From the NCBI RefSeq assembly GCF_004349085.1, contig NZ_SMFM01000001.1, positions 186,001 through 250,000 of the forward strand: a stretch of DNA of 64,000 bases. The letters are read 5' to 3'. The position numbers were made by a program, and so were the translations under genes. Positions 16,780 to 25,921 of this stretch are shown here, piece by piece. This DNA comes from Flavobacterium caseinilyticum. Lineage in GTDB: Bacteria > Bacteroidota > Bacteroidia > Flavobacteriales > Flavobacteriaceae. Position 1 is the first letter of the stretch. Every line of letters begins with the position of its first letter. The notes below the pieces were generated by a model, which saw only the letters and a list, made by a program, of their open reading frames with translations, had not been told where the DNA came from and searched no databases.

Positions 16780-19575
16780 ATGAAACTATTTATGTCAAAA
16801 ATTACGGTAACAATTGCAATTTTGTTGATTTTCTCCTTTTCTGCGTTTTCTCAAAAAAATAAACTTTCAGGTATTTTGACCGCTGGAAGTGAAAAAACCC
16901 CCATTTACAATTCAGTTGTTGCTTTATTAACTCCGGTAGATTCTGTTTTATACCAATTTACCCGCTCCAACAAAGAAGGTAAATTTGTCCTTAATAATGT
17001 AAAACCGGGGAATTACATCGTAATGACTTCGCACAGTCAATATGCAGATTATTTAGACGAAATTACCGTAACTAGTACTGATAAGGATTTAGGAGCCATT
17101 GCTTTGATGAGCAAAATGGAGCTATTGCGAGAGGTGGTAATAAAAACGGGATCCATCAAGATTAAAGGCGATACAACTAGTTACAGGGCTAGTGATTTTA
17201 AAGTTGATGCCAATGCCAATGTTGAAGAATTGCTAAAAAAATTGCCGGGAATACAAGTTGATAAAAATGGAACCATCAAAGCTATGGGCGAAACAGTAGA
17301 AAGAGTACTGGTAGATGGCGAAGAATTTTTTGGTGATGATCCTGGCATGGCTGTAAAAAACCTACGTGCAGATGCTATAAAAGAAGTACAGGTTTTTGAT
17401 AAGAAAAGCGATCAAGCTGAGTTTACAGGAATAGATGATGGCGATTCAAAAAAAACAATTAATCTTAGATTAAAGGAGGATAAAAAGAAAGGCTATTTTG
17501 GTAAAGTAGATGGAGCAAACCAACCCTTTACCGGGTCAGATTCTAGATACAATAGCAATATCATGGTGAGTAGTTTCAAAGGAAAAAGAAAGCTTTCGGC
17601 ATTTTTGTTAAACGGAAATACGGGTCAAGATGGATTAAGCTGGCAAGACAGTGACAAATTTGGTGGAGGAGACGGAAATGTCAGCATGAGTATGGATGAT
17701 GACGGAAATGTAAATTACGAATGGACCGGCGGCGATAATGATGGCGAACCTTATGTAGACACTCAAAATGGTTTTATAAAAAACACTAATGCAGGATTGC
17801 AATACAACAACAAATGGAATGACAAACATTCCTTAAATTTATCACCAAAATACAACAGTCAAAGTTATCAAAATAATAGCACTAGGAGTACACAAACACA
17901 AGTAGGAGCGACTCAATTGAATGAAAATAGAGCAACTGCAAGTCATGTAAATAGAGATAATTTTAAGCTTAATGCGGTTTATGATGTAAAAATGGACTCC
18001 GTAAACACCCTTAAATTTACGGCTAAAACTAATTTTTACAATACTGAAAGTGATGAATTCACGACCGGAAATACCACTGGAAGCGATGGATTGTTAAGGA
18101 ACAAACAAGAACGATTATTTACCACAAAATCAGATAAAGAATCCTTGTCTGCGAGTGCTTTGTTTAAACATAAATTTGTTAAACCACGTAGAACACTATC
18201 AGTAAATACGAGTTGGAGTACGTTGAATTCAAATGCTAATAATTTTTTAAAATCGGCTAATGAGAGTTATGAAGGAGGCATTTTTGCCTTTGGTAATGAG
18301 GTAGATCAAAATAAAATTGGAGATAAAAGCAATCAAAATCTGGCTCTTAATGTAGCCTATACAGAGCCTATAGGAAAGAAACTTGCCTTGCAATTATCCT
18401 ATCAAATTACCCACAATACAGGTAATAGTAACTTTGTGACTTATGACTTTTCAGACCTAACAGGCAAGTATGATGTAATAGTCGATTCACTATCAAACCA
18501 ATTCAAGCAAAGCATTACAACAAATAAACCCGTTCTAAAATTAAGTTATAATGCCAAAAAAATCAATTATAGTTTTGGTAGTGGTTTTGGTTTTACCTCA
18601 TTTGATTTACAAGATCAAACTTTAAATAAGGAATACAAACGCAGTTTTACTAATTTTTTCCCAAGCGCAAATTTTTCATACAAGTACAAAAGCAACAGCA
18701 ATTTGCGTGTAAATTATCAAGGTGCAACGAGACAGCCTACTATTGACCAATTACAGCCTTTACGAAACAATCAAGATTTTTTTAACCAAGTGCTGGGAAA
18801 CCCGGATTTAAAACAATCTTTTACAAATAGCATAAATGTTTCTAACAATAGTTACAGCATTTTGACCGAGACTAATTTTTATCAAAGCCTCTCTTTTAGA
18901 ACAACCTCAAATTTGATTACTTTCAATAGAGATATTGACCCAGAAAGCGCAAAAACAATTAGTACACCTATAAATACAAATGGTAATTTATCAGCCAACT
19001 TGTATATGGGTTACGGGTTTAAAGTCAAAAAAATGAATATGTATGTTAATCTTAGTCCATCTATAAATTACAATAAATCGGTCAATAGCATTAATAAGCA
19101 AATCAATAACTCGAATATTTTAAGTTCTAATTTTTCTGTTTACTTGAATAAATCCAAAGAAAAGAAATACGATATCAATCTAAGTAATACTTTCTCAAAC
19201 AGCCGTAACAGTACCTCTCAAAACAATGAAGTAAAATCATTTAATACCAATAACCTTGGTTTAGATCTTGCCGTTTATTTTAGAGAAAAATGGAAATTAT
19301 CAACGGATTATAATTTGTATTCTCGCCAAAAAACAGTTGATTTTCAAACCAATCTTACCAATCAATTGTGGAATGCCAGGTTCCAACGTACCTTTAAGAA
19401 CGATGAGTTTACCGCTTATGTAATGGTGCGCGACATTTTGAATCAAAACATAGGTATTAGCAGATTTGTTTATGAAAACACAATTGGCGAAGAGCGAAAT
19501 GACAGACTCCGACGCTATGCTATGATAGGTTTTACGTGGAATTTTAAAAATAAAAACGGCATCGAAAAAAAATAA
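16780..19575 (+). CDS. Outer-membrane beta-barrel family protein (TonB-receptor-like, OMP_b-brl_3)
   Basis: A 931-residue outer-membrane protein. The ATG at 16780 is chosen because it begins a clean signal peptide ending FSAFSQ; an upstream TTG adds 17 residues. An N-terminal carboxypeptidase-regulatory-like domain follows (about 25-105). Next is a plug-like segment with VEELLKKLPGIQVDKNG and VLVDGEEFFGDDP. The rest is a large Ser/Asn/Thr-rich barrel ending in aromatic-alternating strands (MIGFTWNFK). No classic SusC motif. A GLPGLI protein follows, a pairing known in Flavobacteriia. The transported substrate is unknown. Confidence 0.88.
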   Translation: MKLFMSKITVTIAILLIFSFSAFSQKNKLSGILTAGSEKTPIYNSVVALLTPVDSVLYQFTRSNKEGKFVLNNVKPGNYIVMTSHSQYADYLDEITVTSTDKDLGAIALMSKMELLREVVIKTGSIKIKGDTTSYRASDFKVDANANVEELLKKLPGIQVDKNGTIKAMGETVERVLVDGEEFFGDDPGMAVKNLRADAIKEVQVFDKKSDQAEFTGIDDGDSKKTINLRLKEDKKKGYFGKVDGANQPFTGSDSRYNSNIMVSSFKGKRKLSAFLLNGNTGQDGLSWQDSDKFGGGDGNVSMSMDDDGNVNYEWTGGDNDGEPYVDTQNGFIKNTNAGLQYNNKWNDKHSLNLSPKYNSQSYQNNSTRSTQTQVGATQLNENRATASHVNRDNFKLNAVYDVKMDSVNTLKFTAKTNFYNTESDEFTTGNTTGSDGLLRNKQERLFTTKSDKESLSASALFKHKFVKPRRTLSVNTSWSTLNSNANNFLKSANESYEGGIFAFGNEVDQNKIGDKSNQNLALNVAYTEPIGKKLALQLSYQITHNTGNSNFVTYDFSDLTGKYDVIVDSLSNQFKQSITTNKPVLKLSYNAKKINYSFGSGFGFTSFDLQDQTLNKEYKRSFTNFFPSANFSYKYKSNSNLRVNYQGATRQPTIDQLQPLRNNQDFFNQVLGNPDLKQSFTNSINVSNNSYSILTETNFYQSLSFRTTSNLITFNRDIDPESAKTISTPINTNGNLSANLYMGYGFKVKKMNMYVNLSPSINYNKSVNSINKQINNSNILSSNFSVYLNKSKEKKYDINLSNTFSNSRNSTSQNNEVKSFNTNNLGLDLAVYFREKWKLSTDYNLYSRQKTVDFQTNLTNQLWNARFQRTFKNDEFTAYVMVRDILNQNIGISRFVYENTIGEERNDRLRRYAMIGFTWNFKNKNGIEKK

Positions 19576-19662
19576 ATAAGCCCATATAGGAATTGTAATT
19601 CAGCATCGAAAAATGTCAATATTTTTAAAATAAACCATCTCACTACTTTAAAATACAACCCA

Positions 19663-20424
19663 ATGAAATCAATATATTTTTATATCACATTATTTGTTTT
19701 TACTACAGGATCCTATGCACAGCAATTTGTAGATAAGGCTGTAATTGAGTATGAAGTCAATACCAATCTCAAAAAAACAATGAGCAATGACAGTTGGGAT
19801 GAAATGATGAAAGAAAACTTATCTGATTTAAAAATATCGTATTACACCTATACTTTTGAAGACAATAAAAGTGTATATATGTTCGACAGATGGAGTCCAA
19901 AAACAAGAATACCAAAACATGAGAAAGAAGCTGACGAAGAAAACACTTGGTTCTTTGATTTTACAACCAGAAAAATGAACCTACAAAAACAAATTGTGGG
20001 TACTAATTTTGTTATTGCAGATAGTATTCCGAACATTGAATGGAAAATCACAAACGAGCGCAGAGAAATAGCGGGCTATAATTGCCGAAAAGCGGTTGGA
20101 AAAATATTTGATGATGTTTATGTGTTTGCTTTTTATACAGACGACATAACCATTACCGGCGGTCCATGTAGTATAAATGGTTTGCCAGGTATGATTTTAG
20201 GACTTTCGATACCTAGATTGTATACGTCATATATAGCAACTAAAGTAGATTTAAAAATCAAAGATAACACAGTGATTAAACCTAGTACAGCTAAAAAAAC
20301 TTATGATTTTAAAGAACTAAAAACATTAATAGAAGAAAAAACAAAGGATTGGTTTACGTACGGAGAGGACAAGGAAGAGAATAAAAGACAAAAAAATATG
20401 TTTTTGTGGAATGCTTTTTTGTAA
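19663..20424 (+). CDS. GLPGLI family protein
   Basis: A 253-residue exported protein. A signal peptide ends TGSYAQ, and the family-defining segment here reads INGLPGMILGL (about 171-181), preceded by the usual IAGYNCRKA and FYTDDI elements. GLPGLI proteins are a Bacteroidota family of unknown function, often encoded beside TonB-type outer-membrane receptors, as here (87 bases downstream, same strand). It probably acts in the periplasm or at the outer membrane with that receptor. Confidence 0.9.
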   Translation: MKSIYFYITLFVFTTGSYAQQFVDKAVIEYEVNTNLKKTMSNDSWDEMMKENLSDLKISYYTYTFEDNKSVYMFDRWSPKTRIPKHEKEADEENTWFFDFTTRKMNLQKQIVGTNFVIADSIPNIEWKITNERREIAGYNCRKAVGKIFDDVYVFAFYTDDITITGGPCSINGLPGMILGLSIPRLYTSYIATKVDLKIKDNTVIKPSTAKKTYDFKELKTLIEEKTKDWFTYGEDKEENKRQKNMFLWNAFL

Positions 20425-20485
20425 TACTCTGACTGTAAATCAAATTACTGATTGTTGAAAATTCAGTTTTAAAAAAAGATTGCAA

Positions 20486-20794
20486 TTAAAGCCAAATTTT
20501 CTCGTCTTGACAACGCTTCAAAATATATCTTTTTAAATTCGAAATAGTTTCCTGATAATTTGGCACATCATACCCAAAACGCTCGTGTTCGGCTTGTTCT
20601 TTTTCGATAGCATCACAGCCTTTTATGACTTCTTTAAGCATATCAAGCATTGCTAATTCTTTGTTGTTTGTTTTTTGAAATTTGAATTCCACGATTTCAT
20701 CTTGCAATTGCTCACAATATTCCAAAAGTTGTGCTACTTCTGGTTCGTCAAGAAGGGAAGCGTTGTTTTTGAATATTTCTCGAATGGATTTCAT
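20486..20794 (-). CDS. Conserved hypothetical cytosolic protein, third gene after the toxin-antitoxin pair
   Basis: A 102-residue acidic, helix-rich soluble protein without signal peptide or membrane segment. It contains EPEVAQLLEYCEQLQDEIVE, MLDMLKEVIKGCDAIEKE and a C-terminal ISNLKRYILKRCQDEK. I do not recognise a named family. The start is 30 bases after the toxin stop codon on the same strand, so it is probably on the same transcript. It could be a partner of the pair or simply a chromosomal gene downstream of an inserted cassette. Confidence 0.65.
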   Translation of the reverse strand: MKSIREIFKNNASLLDEPEVAQLLEYCEQLQDEIVEFKFQKTNNKELAMLDMLKEVIKGCDAIEKEQAEHERFGYDVPNYQETISNLKRYILKRCQDEKIWL

Positions 20795-20824
20795 ATAAAA
20801 AATAGTTTAAAGTCTCATTTTAGT

Positions 20825-21118
20825 TTAAAGCTTAGATTTCAAATCCATTCTTTCGTGAAGAATTCTTATTATTTCTATTTCTTTAACCGAAATAATTCTA
20901 TAAAAAATAATGTGATGATTGGTTTTAAATCCTAAAAGATTAGGCTGAATTAGCTCATAATTTTTCCCAAAGTTGGGATAATTTGCTAATTCCTGACAAG
21001 ATTCTAATAGGAGTTTATAATACTTATTGGCTTGTTTTTCTGACCATTCCTCATAAGTGTATTCCCAGATTTCAGCTAAATCGTTAACAGCTAAATTGGT
21101 TAAATAATATTTAGCCAT
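20825..21118 (-). CDS. RelE/ParE-family toxin
   Basis: A 97-residue protein of the RelE/ParE superfamily. It has the N-terminal strand and helix YYLTNLAVNDLAEIWEYT, a central helix with ANKYYKLLLESCQELANYP, and C-terminal strands (HHIIFYRI, IEIIRILHERMD). The ending HERMD resembles ParE rather than the ribosome-dependent RelE, so gyrase inhibition is plausible but not shown. The start overlaps the antitoxin gene by 8 bases, as in coupled type II systems. Confidence 0.9.
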   Translation of the reverse strand: MAKYYLTNLAVNDLAEIWEYTYEEWSEKQANKYYKLLLESCQELANYPNFGKNYELIQPNLLGFKTNHHIIFYRIISVKEIEIIRILHERMDLKSKL

Positions 21119-21362
21119 TTGCTTTTTTCTTTGCTTGTAACGTTTCTAAGTGTTTTTTTGGATCAAAGTCTTTTGCAAATCCACTATCAATACCTTCCTG
21201 AATGGCATTTTTTAATAGTAAAACTTTATCTTCTTCCTCTTCTAGCATGCGGAGTCCGGCTCGAATTACCTCACTAGCATTTTGAAACCGACCTTTTGAA
21301 ATACTTTTTTCTACAAAAGTTTCAAAATGATTTCCTAAAGAGATTGACGTGTTCTTTCCCAT
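21111..21362 (-). CDS. ParD-family antitoxin (ribbon-helix-helix)
   Basis: An 83-residue protein. Residues about 4-45 form a ribbon-helix-helix DNA-binding unit (NTSISLGNHFETFVEKSIS then NASEVIRAGLRMLEEEED), typical of ParD/CC2985 antitoxins. The C-terminal charged half would bind the toxin. First gene of the pair and probably an autorepressor: a perfect 6-bp palindrome lies 22 bases upstream of its start. Confidence 0.9.
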   Translation of the reverse strand: MGKNTSISLGNHFETFVEKSISKGRFQNASEVIRAGLRMLEEEEDKVLLLKNAIQEGIDSGFAKDFDPKKHLETLQAKKKANG

Positions 21363-21383
21363 GATTTTAATTTTTTACTAAAG

Positions 21384-21398
21384 TACCAAAAATTGGTA
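21384..21398. promoter_or_regulatory. Candidate operator of the toxin-antitoxin operon
   Basis: Palindrome TACCAA-AAA-TTGGTA, 22 bases upstream of the antitoxin start. Read leftward it runs into TACTTTAG, a near match to the -7 box, so a repressor bound here would block the promoter. Autoregulation by ParD-type proteins at such sites is established; the site itself is inferred. Confidence 0.5.
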
Positions 21399-21539
21399 AC
21401 AATTTAAATATTTTTTATAAAAAATTAACGTTCTTTCCTCTTCGCTAGGGTTCTGAGATTATGTTAAGATTGTTGTTATGTATTGTCACATTAAATTAAG
21501 CACTATATGTAAAAGCGCAAAGTCTTTGTTGTTAGTGTT

Positions 21540-21902
21540 TTATCCTTTAGTAACTAGGTGTTTTTCTACAGTTTCATCATTAAATTTTATAATTAAGCTG
21601 CCAGTGTCTATTCCCGAATGAGCATATCCCAAAAAATATCTGAATGTTTTGGGAGTAGAAAAGGTACTGTCTGGTTTTCCAAGTAAATTAATAATTTCGC
21701 TTTTTTTCATTCCATTTAATTTATAATTATTTCGCAAACTATTCATCATATCCCATCTTAGAGAAAAGTCATTCTCAGAATTCATATCTGTCGTTTTCCA
21801 CTTTTGAGAATTAAATTTTTCGCCAGACACTTTTCCACGCAATCCAAAACCTAAAATAAATATGAGGATAAGAATTATTGTAATTGCTGTTGTCTTTTTC
21901 AT
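21540..21902 (-). CDS. Membrane-anchored BamE/SmpA-like small protein
   Basis: From the ATG at 21902 the product is 120 residues: a short N-terminal membrane helix (TAITIILILIFILGFGL) followed by a soluble domain with NGMKKSEIINLLGKPDSTF. This 'G-M-x-x-x-E-I-x-x-L-L-G-x-P' helix-turn is the hallmark of the SmpA/OmlA (BamE-like) fold, and the following strands (RYFLGYA, GSLIIKFND) fit. It is not a lipoprotein, so it is not a true BamE. Function unknown. An upstream in-frame start at 21941 is less likely. Confidence 0.65.
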   Translation of the reverse strand: MKKTTAITIILILIFILGFGLRGKVSGEKFNSQKWKTTDMNSENDFSLRWDMMNSLRNNYKLNGMKKSEIINLLGKPDSTFSTPKTFRYFLGYAHSGIDTGSLIIKFNDETVEKHLVTKG

Positions 21903-22071
21903 ATTATTACTTTTTTTAAATTGCTCACAACTCGTTTGCATTTATGATAGATTCAAATCTAACAAACTTAGCGATATAAGTATGAATCTATGAAACTAAC
22001 CCAAAAACTGCGTATATCTTGATTGTACTATTATTTTACTAATATACTAAAAATCCCAACCTCTCAAAAAC

Positions 22072-22099
22072 AAAAAAACTTCCCTTTTCAGAGAAGTTT
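22072..22099 (-). terminator. Terminator of the PaaE-like reductase gene
   Basis: On the minus strand AAACTTC and GAAGTTT arms flank a ten-base loop and are followed by a run of T. It begins about 22 bases after the reductase stop codon. Confidence 0.7.
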
Positions 22100-22120
22100 C
22101 ATTTATAAGTAATTTATTTT

Positions 22121-23173
22121 TTAAACATCATCATAATCTACATAGATAGTTTCTGATGTTGGATGAGCTTGACAGGTAAGAATAAGTCCATCGGCGATTT
22201 CTTTATTGGTAAGAATAGAATTTTTAGTCATTTCGGCAGTTCCTGAGGTAACTCGAGCCAGACAGCTACTGCATATTCCGCCTTGGCACGAATACGGAGC
22301 ATCAATGCCTTGCTTTAAAGCGGCATCAAGAACGGTTTGTTTTTGTGACATTTCGAAAGTTGTTTCCTCGTCATCCACCATGATGGTAATTTTTGAATGA
22401 CCGCCTAACGATTTTTCTATTTTATTTTCTTTCGTTGAAGAAGCAAATAATTCAAATTTAATATTCGATTCTTTTACGTTGTGTTCCTTCAAAACTCCAG
22501 AAACAATGTTGATCATTTCTTCCGGTCCACACAAATAGAACTTATCAAATTCTAATTCCTTGTGCTTGTTATTCAGAACAAAATTCACTGTCGATTTCTC
22601 TATTCGTCCAAAAAAAGCAGGTTCCACTTTGGCTTGACTGTAGACATAATGTACAAAAAGTCGTCCTACATATTGCAGTTGCAAATCGTGTAATTCTTGG
22701 TGAAAGATGGTTTCTTCAGGCGTTTTGTTCCCGTAAACCAATACAAAAGAACTCTTCGGTTCGTTTTTCAATACTGATTTTAAGATAGACATCACGGGAG
22801 TGATTCCGCTTCCGGCAGCAAAAGCCACGTAGTTTTTTTGTCGGTCCGCTTGTGGTTCAAAAGTGAATTTTCCTTCCGGTTTTCCTACTTCAAGAACATC
22901 ACCAGCTTTCAGTTTTGTGTTGGAAAACTGAGAGAAAGCGCCGTTTGCGACCGCTTTCACAGCAATGCGTAATTCCCCGCTGTCAGGAGCTGAGCATATA
23001 GAATACGCACGACGAATTTCTTCACCGTCCAAGGTTAATTTCAGATTGATATATTGACCGGCGACAAAAGTATAATTCGCTTTTAATTCCTCAGGTACGT
23101 TAAAAAGTATGGAAACAGCGTCTTTGGTTTCGCGTTTTACTTCTTTTATGATTAATTTCAAAAAGGATGACAT
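22121..23173 (-). CDS. Ferredoxin--NAD(P)H oxidoreductase with C-terminal 2Fe-2S domain (PaaE-like)
   Basis: A 350-residue electron-transfer protein from the ATG at 23173; the longer frame to 23266 would cross the promoter. The FAD-binding barrel has RRAYSICSAP. The NAD(P) domain has GSGITPVMS and FYLCGPEEM. The C-terminal plant-type ferredoxin domain has Cys296, Cys301, Cys304 and Cys334 (CQGGICSSC spacing). This layout is that of the phenylacetyl-CoA epoxygenase reductase PaaE and related reductases. No other paa genes are nearby, so its partner oxygenase is not evident here and the specific pathway is uncertain. Confidence 0.88.
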   Translation of the reverse strand: MSSFLKLIIKEVKRETKDAVSILFNVPEELKANYTFVAGQYINLKLTLDGEEIRRAYSICSAPDSGELRIAVKAVANGAFSQFSNTKLKAGDVLEVGKPEGKFTFEPQADRQKNYVAFAAGSGITPVMSILKSVLKNEPKSSFVLVYGNKTPEETIFHQELHDLQLQYVGRLFVHYVYSQAKVEPAFFGRIEKSTVNFVLNNKHKELEFDKFYLCGPEEMINIVSGVLKEHNVKESNIKFELFASSTKENKIEKSLGGHSKITIMVDDEETTFEMSQKQTVLDAALKQGIDAPYSCQGGICSSCLARVTSGTAEMTKNSILTNKEIADGLILTCQAHPTSETIYVDYDDV

Positions 23174-23186
23174 GATATTTTTTTTG

Positions 23187-23194
23187 CAAAAGTA
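23187..23194 (-). promoter_or_regulatory. -7 box (TACTTTTG) for the PaaE-like gene
   Basis: On the minus strand TACTTTTG lies 13 bases before the reductase start, an exact TAnnTTTG match. No TTG is found at the standard -33 position. Confidence 0.55.
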
Positions 23195-23297
23195 GGAAAT
23201 GGCAAATAAATGGAGATTAAAAATAAGTGTTTTTTTATATTTGATGTAACGTTTTCTTATTTTCATGTACCTACAGTTAAACCAAAATAACCAAACT

Positions 23298-24767
23298 ATG
23301 ATTCAAAAATTCCTTTATCTCGAATGGAAAGCATTTTTTAGGTCAGCTTCCTTCGCTACTAATTTGGCTTTGAAAATCCTTATGGGTTTTGTTGCTATTT
23401 ACTTCATTTTAATATTCTTAGCATTAGGAGTCGGGATTTTTTATCTTCTAAAAAAAATGAACTTTGACCCAATCGTGACGGTAAATAAATTCATTATTTA
23501 TTACATATTAATGGACTTAACGGTCCGATTGCTGTTGCAAAAAATCCCAGTGATGAACATTCGTCCCATGTTGATTTTCCCGATAAAAAAGTCCACAATT
23601 GTTCACTTTTCTTTGGGAAAAACAGTTTTGTCCTTCTTCAATTTGGTACATGGTTTTTTCCTGATTCCGTTTAGTATTGTTTTAATGATCGAAGGCTATA
23701 ATGTACTTTCCGTAGTGCTTTGGTTTATTGCGCTCTACTCTTTACTATTCATCAACAATTTTCTAAATATTTTACTGAGCAATAAGGATAATTTATTTGC
23801 TATTTTCTTAGGAATAGCTGCCGTTTTAGGAGGATTGCATTATTACGAACTCTTTGATATCACAGATTATACAGCGCCATTTTTCAATGCAATTTTTAAT
23901 ACCTATTGGGCTTTTGCCATTCCGCTGTTGTGTTTGATCGTTATATATTATGTTACTTTTCAATATTTCAAAAAGAATTTATATTTGGATGCGGGATTGT
24001 CTAACAAACACGATGTTGCAAAAACGGAAGAGCTGACTTGGTTAAACCAATTTGGAACTATAGGAACCTTTTTGAAAAACGACATTAAATTAATCAAAAG
24101 AAACAAACGGTCAAAAACTACCGTGGGATTAAGCGTGATGTTCCTTTTTTATGGCTTTCTTTTCTTTACTAATGCAATTGAAGTGTATAACAATCCTGTA
24201 ATGCACATTTTTGCCGGAATTTTCGTTTCCGGCGGATTTCTGATTACTTTCGGACAATTTGTGCCCAGCTGGGACAGCGCGTATTACCAGTTAATGATGA
24301 CGCAAAATATTCCGTACAAGGGCTATTTGAGTTCAAAATGGTGGCTGATGGTGATTGCTACAATAGTGACCACGACAATTGCCTCGTTCTATCTGTATTT
24401 TGGATGGCAGGTATATTTGACAATAGTTGTAGGCGCCATTTATAATATTGGAGTCAATTCTCATTTGGTATTGCTGGGCGGTGCGTACACGAAAACACCA
24501 ATTGATTTAAGTTCCGGAAAAGGCGCTTTTGGCGACAAAAAAGCGTTCAATGTAAAAACCATGCTGATTTCACTTCCGCAATTAGGATTACCCGTTTTAC
24601 TATATTGGTTGGGTTCTAAATATGCGAATCCAACGTTAGGCTTAGCGCTGGTGGCAGGGGCAGGAGTGATTGGTTTTGCGCTGAAAGACAAAGTTTTTTC
24701 GGTAATTGAAAAAATCTATAAATCAGAAAAATACGCAACTATCGCGGCTTACAAACAAAAAGGATAA
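23298..24767 (+). CDS. DUF5687 membrane protein, ABC exporter permease partner
   Basis: A 489-residue polytopic membrane protein with about twelve hydrophobic helices. I use the ATG at 23298 (MIQKFLYLEWKAFFRSASF), since homologues begin with this amphipathic segment; another start lies at 23265. A central cytosolic loop (about residues 238-282) is charged. It matches DUF5687, an ABC-2-like permease family of Bacteroidota. An ABC ATPase gene follows on the same strand, so the two likely form an exporter. Substrate unknown. Confidence 0.85.
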   Translation: MIQKFLYLEWKAFFRSASFATNLALKILMGFVAIYFILIFLALGVGIFYLLKKMNFDPIVTVNKFIIYYILMDLTVRLLLQKIPVMNIRPMLIFPIKKSTIVHFSLGKTVLSFFNLVHGFFLIPFSIVLMIEGYNVLSVVLWFIALYSLLFINNFLNILLSNKDNLFAIFLGIAAVLGGLHYYELFDITDYTAPFFNAIFNTYWAFAIPLLCLIVIYYVTFQYFKKNLYLDAGLSNKHDVAKTEELTWLNQFGTIGTFLKNDIKLIKRNKRSKTTVGLSVMFLFYGFLFFTNAIEVYNNPVMHIFAGIFVSGGFLITFGQFVPSWDSAYYQLMMTQNIPYKGYLSSKWWLMVIATIVTTTIASFYLYFGWQVYLTIVVGAIYNIGVNSHLVLLGGAYTKTPIDLSSGKGAFGDKKAFNVKTMLISLPQLGLPVLLYWLGSKYANPTLGLALVAGAGVIGFALKDKVFSVIEKIYKSEKYATIAAYKQKG

Positions 24768-24960
24768 GTAACAATTAGAGTAACCAACGCGACAAACGCT
24801 TTAAGTCCTATTTTAGACTTGCAGAAGGGAAACGATTAAAATAGAACGATGCATCAAGCCTTAATTTTACTTAATAACTTAATGGTTTTTAAAAAAAAAA
24901 TTTTTTAATTTTCAAAAGCTTTTGCCTCAAATAACCAGTCAACCGATTAAACTTCAAAAA

Positions 24961-25656
24961 ATGATACAAGTAAACAACCTTTCGAAAACATACAACGGAA
25001 CAACCGTATTAAAAATAGATACTTTAGAAATAAAAAAAGGCGAAAGCTTTGGATTAGTTGGCAATAACGGCGCCGGTAAAACCACTTTTTTCAGTCTCTT
25101 ATTGGATTTAATCCAGCCATCCACGGGAAATATTATCAACAATGACATTCAGGTAAACACCAGTGAAAATTGGAAACCGTTCACCGCTTCTTTCTTGGAC
25201 GAGAGTTTCTTAATTGGCTACTTAACTCCTGAAGAATATTTTTATTTCATTGGTGATTTACGCGGACAAAACAAAGCCGATGTTGATGCTTTATTGGCCA
25301 CACATGAAGAATTTTTTAATGGAGAAATCCTTAAAAACAAGAAATATTTGCGCGATTTATCCAAAGGAAACCAGAAAAAAGTGGGCATCATTGCTACTTT
25401 AATTGGGAATCCGGAAGTCATTATTCTGGATGAACCTTTTGCTAATTTAGACCCAACCACACAATTCCGATTAAAGAAAATCATCAAGAATTTAGCCGAT
25501 AATCCGGATGTAACGGTATTGGTTTCCAGCCACGATTTGTTGCACACCGTTGAGGTAAGCAACAGGATTGTCGCTTTAAACAAAGGCGAAGTGGTCAAAG
25601 ACATTCAAACTTCTGAGGAAACATTGAAAGAATTAGAGCTGTTTTTTGCTGTTTAA
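24961..25656 (+). CDS. ABC transporter ATP-binding protein
   Basis: A 231-residue ATPase with all core motifs: Walker A VGNNGAGKTT (about 34-43), signature DLSKGNQKK in the place of LSGGQ, Walker B VIILDEPFANLDP and the switch histidine in VSSHDLLHTVE. The ATG at 24961 is preferred over a TTG at 24922 because the protein then begins at the first strand. Together with the DUF5687 permease it should form a two-component exporter of the ABC-2 type. The two genes are separated by nearly 200 bases holding a word-repeat hairpin. Confidence 0.93.
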   Translation: MIQVNNLSKTYNGTTVLKIDTLEIKKGESFGLVGNNGAGKTTFFSLLLDLIQPSTGNIINNDIQVNTSENWKPFTASFLDESFLIGYLTPEEYFYFIGDLRGQNKADVDALLATHEEFFNGEILKNKKYLRDLSKGNQKKVGIIATLIGNPEVIILDEPFANLDPTTQFRLKKIIKNLADNPDVTVLVSSHDLLHTVEVSNRIVALNKGEVVKDIQTSEETLKELELFFAV

Positions 25657-25754
25657 AATTCAACGCAGCAGTCCAGGACAAAACTTTTTACCGCTAATTT
25701 GCGAATTGCATTTATTAACAGCAGTGTTCAGTTTGTGAATTAGCGTTTTAGTTT

Positions 25755-25841
25755 GGGCGTAACCCTTCGTAAAAACTCCGGGTCGGGCTGTGCGCTGTAT
25801 CCACGCTAAAAAGCATGGGATGCCGCTTCCATCCCTTACGC
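25755..25841. repeat. Structured intergenic element, copy A (GGGCGT/TTACGC-ended form)
   Basis: Outer arms GCGTAA and TTACGC enclose CGCTGTATCC, a hairpin (ACGC/GCAT around an A-rich loop) and GGGATGCCGCTTCCATCC. It shares the core of copies B (37.4 kb) and C (55.5 kb), but its ends differ. Not coding in any frame. It lies between the ABC ATPase gene and sprE. Confidence 0.65.
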
Positions 25842-25921
25842 ACGAACGGAAAACCGAAATATGACGTCATAATTTTCACGATAGCAAAAAGAAACGTACT
25901 TTTACAAGTCAGTATACTAAA

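Noticed and set aside
22121..23173. PaaE call taken as evidence of a phenylacetate pathway
   Set aside because: No paaABCD or other paa genes are near, and the CapK-like enzyme at 10 kb is in a polysaccharide context.
25755..25841. Structured element considered as an insertion sequence end
   Set aside because: No transposase frame or target-site duplication is visible, so it is listed as a structured repeat only.
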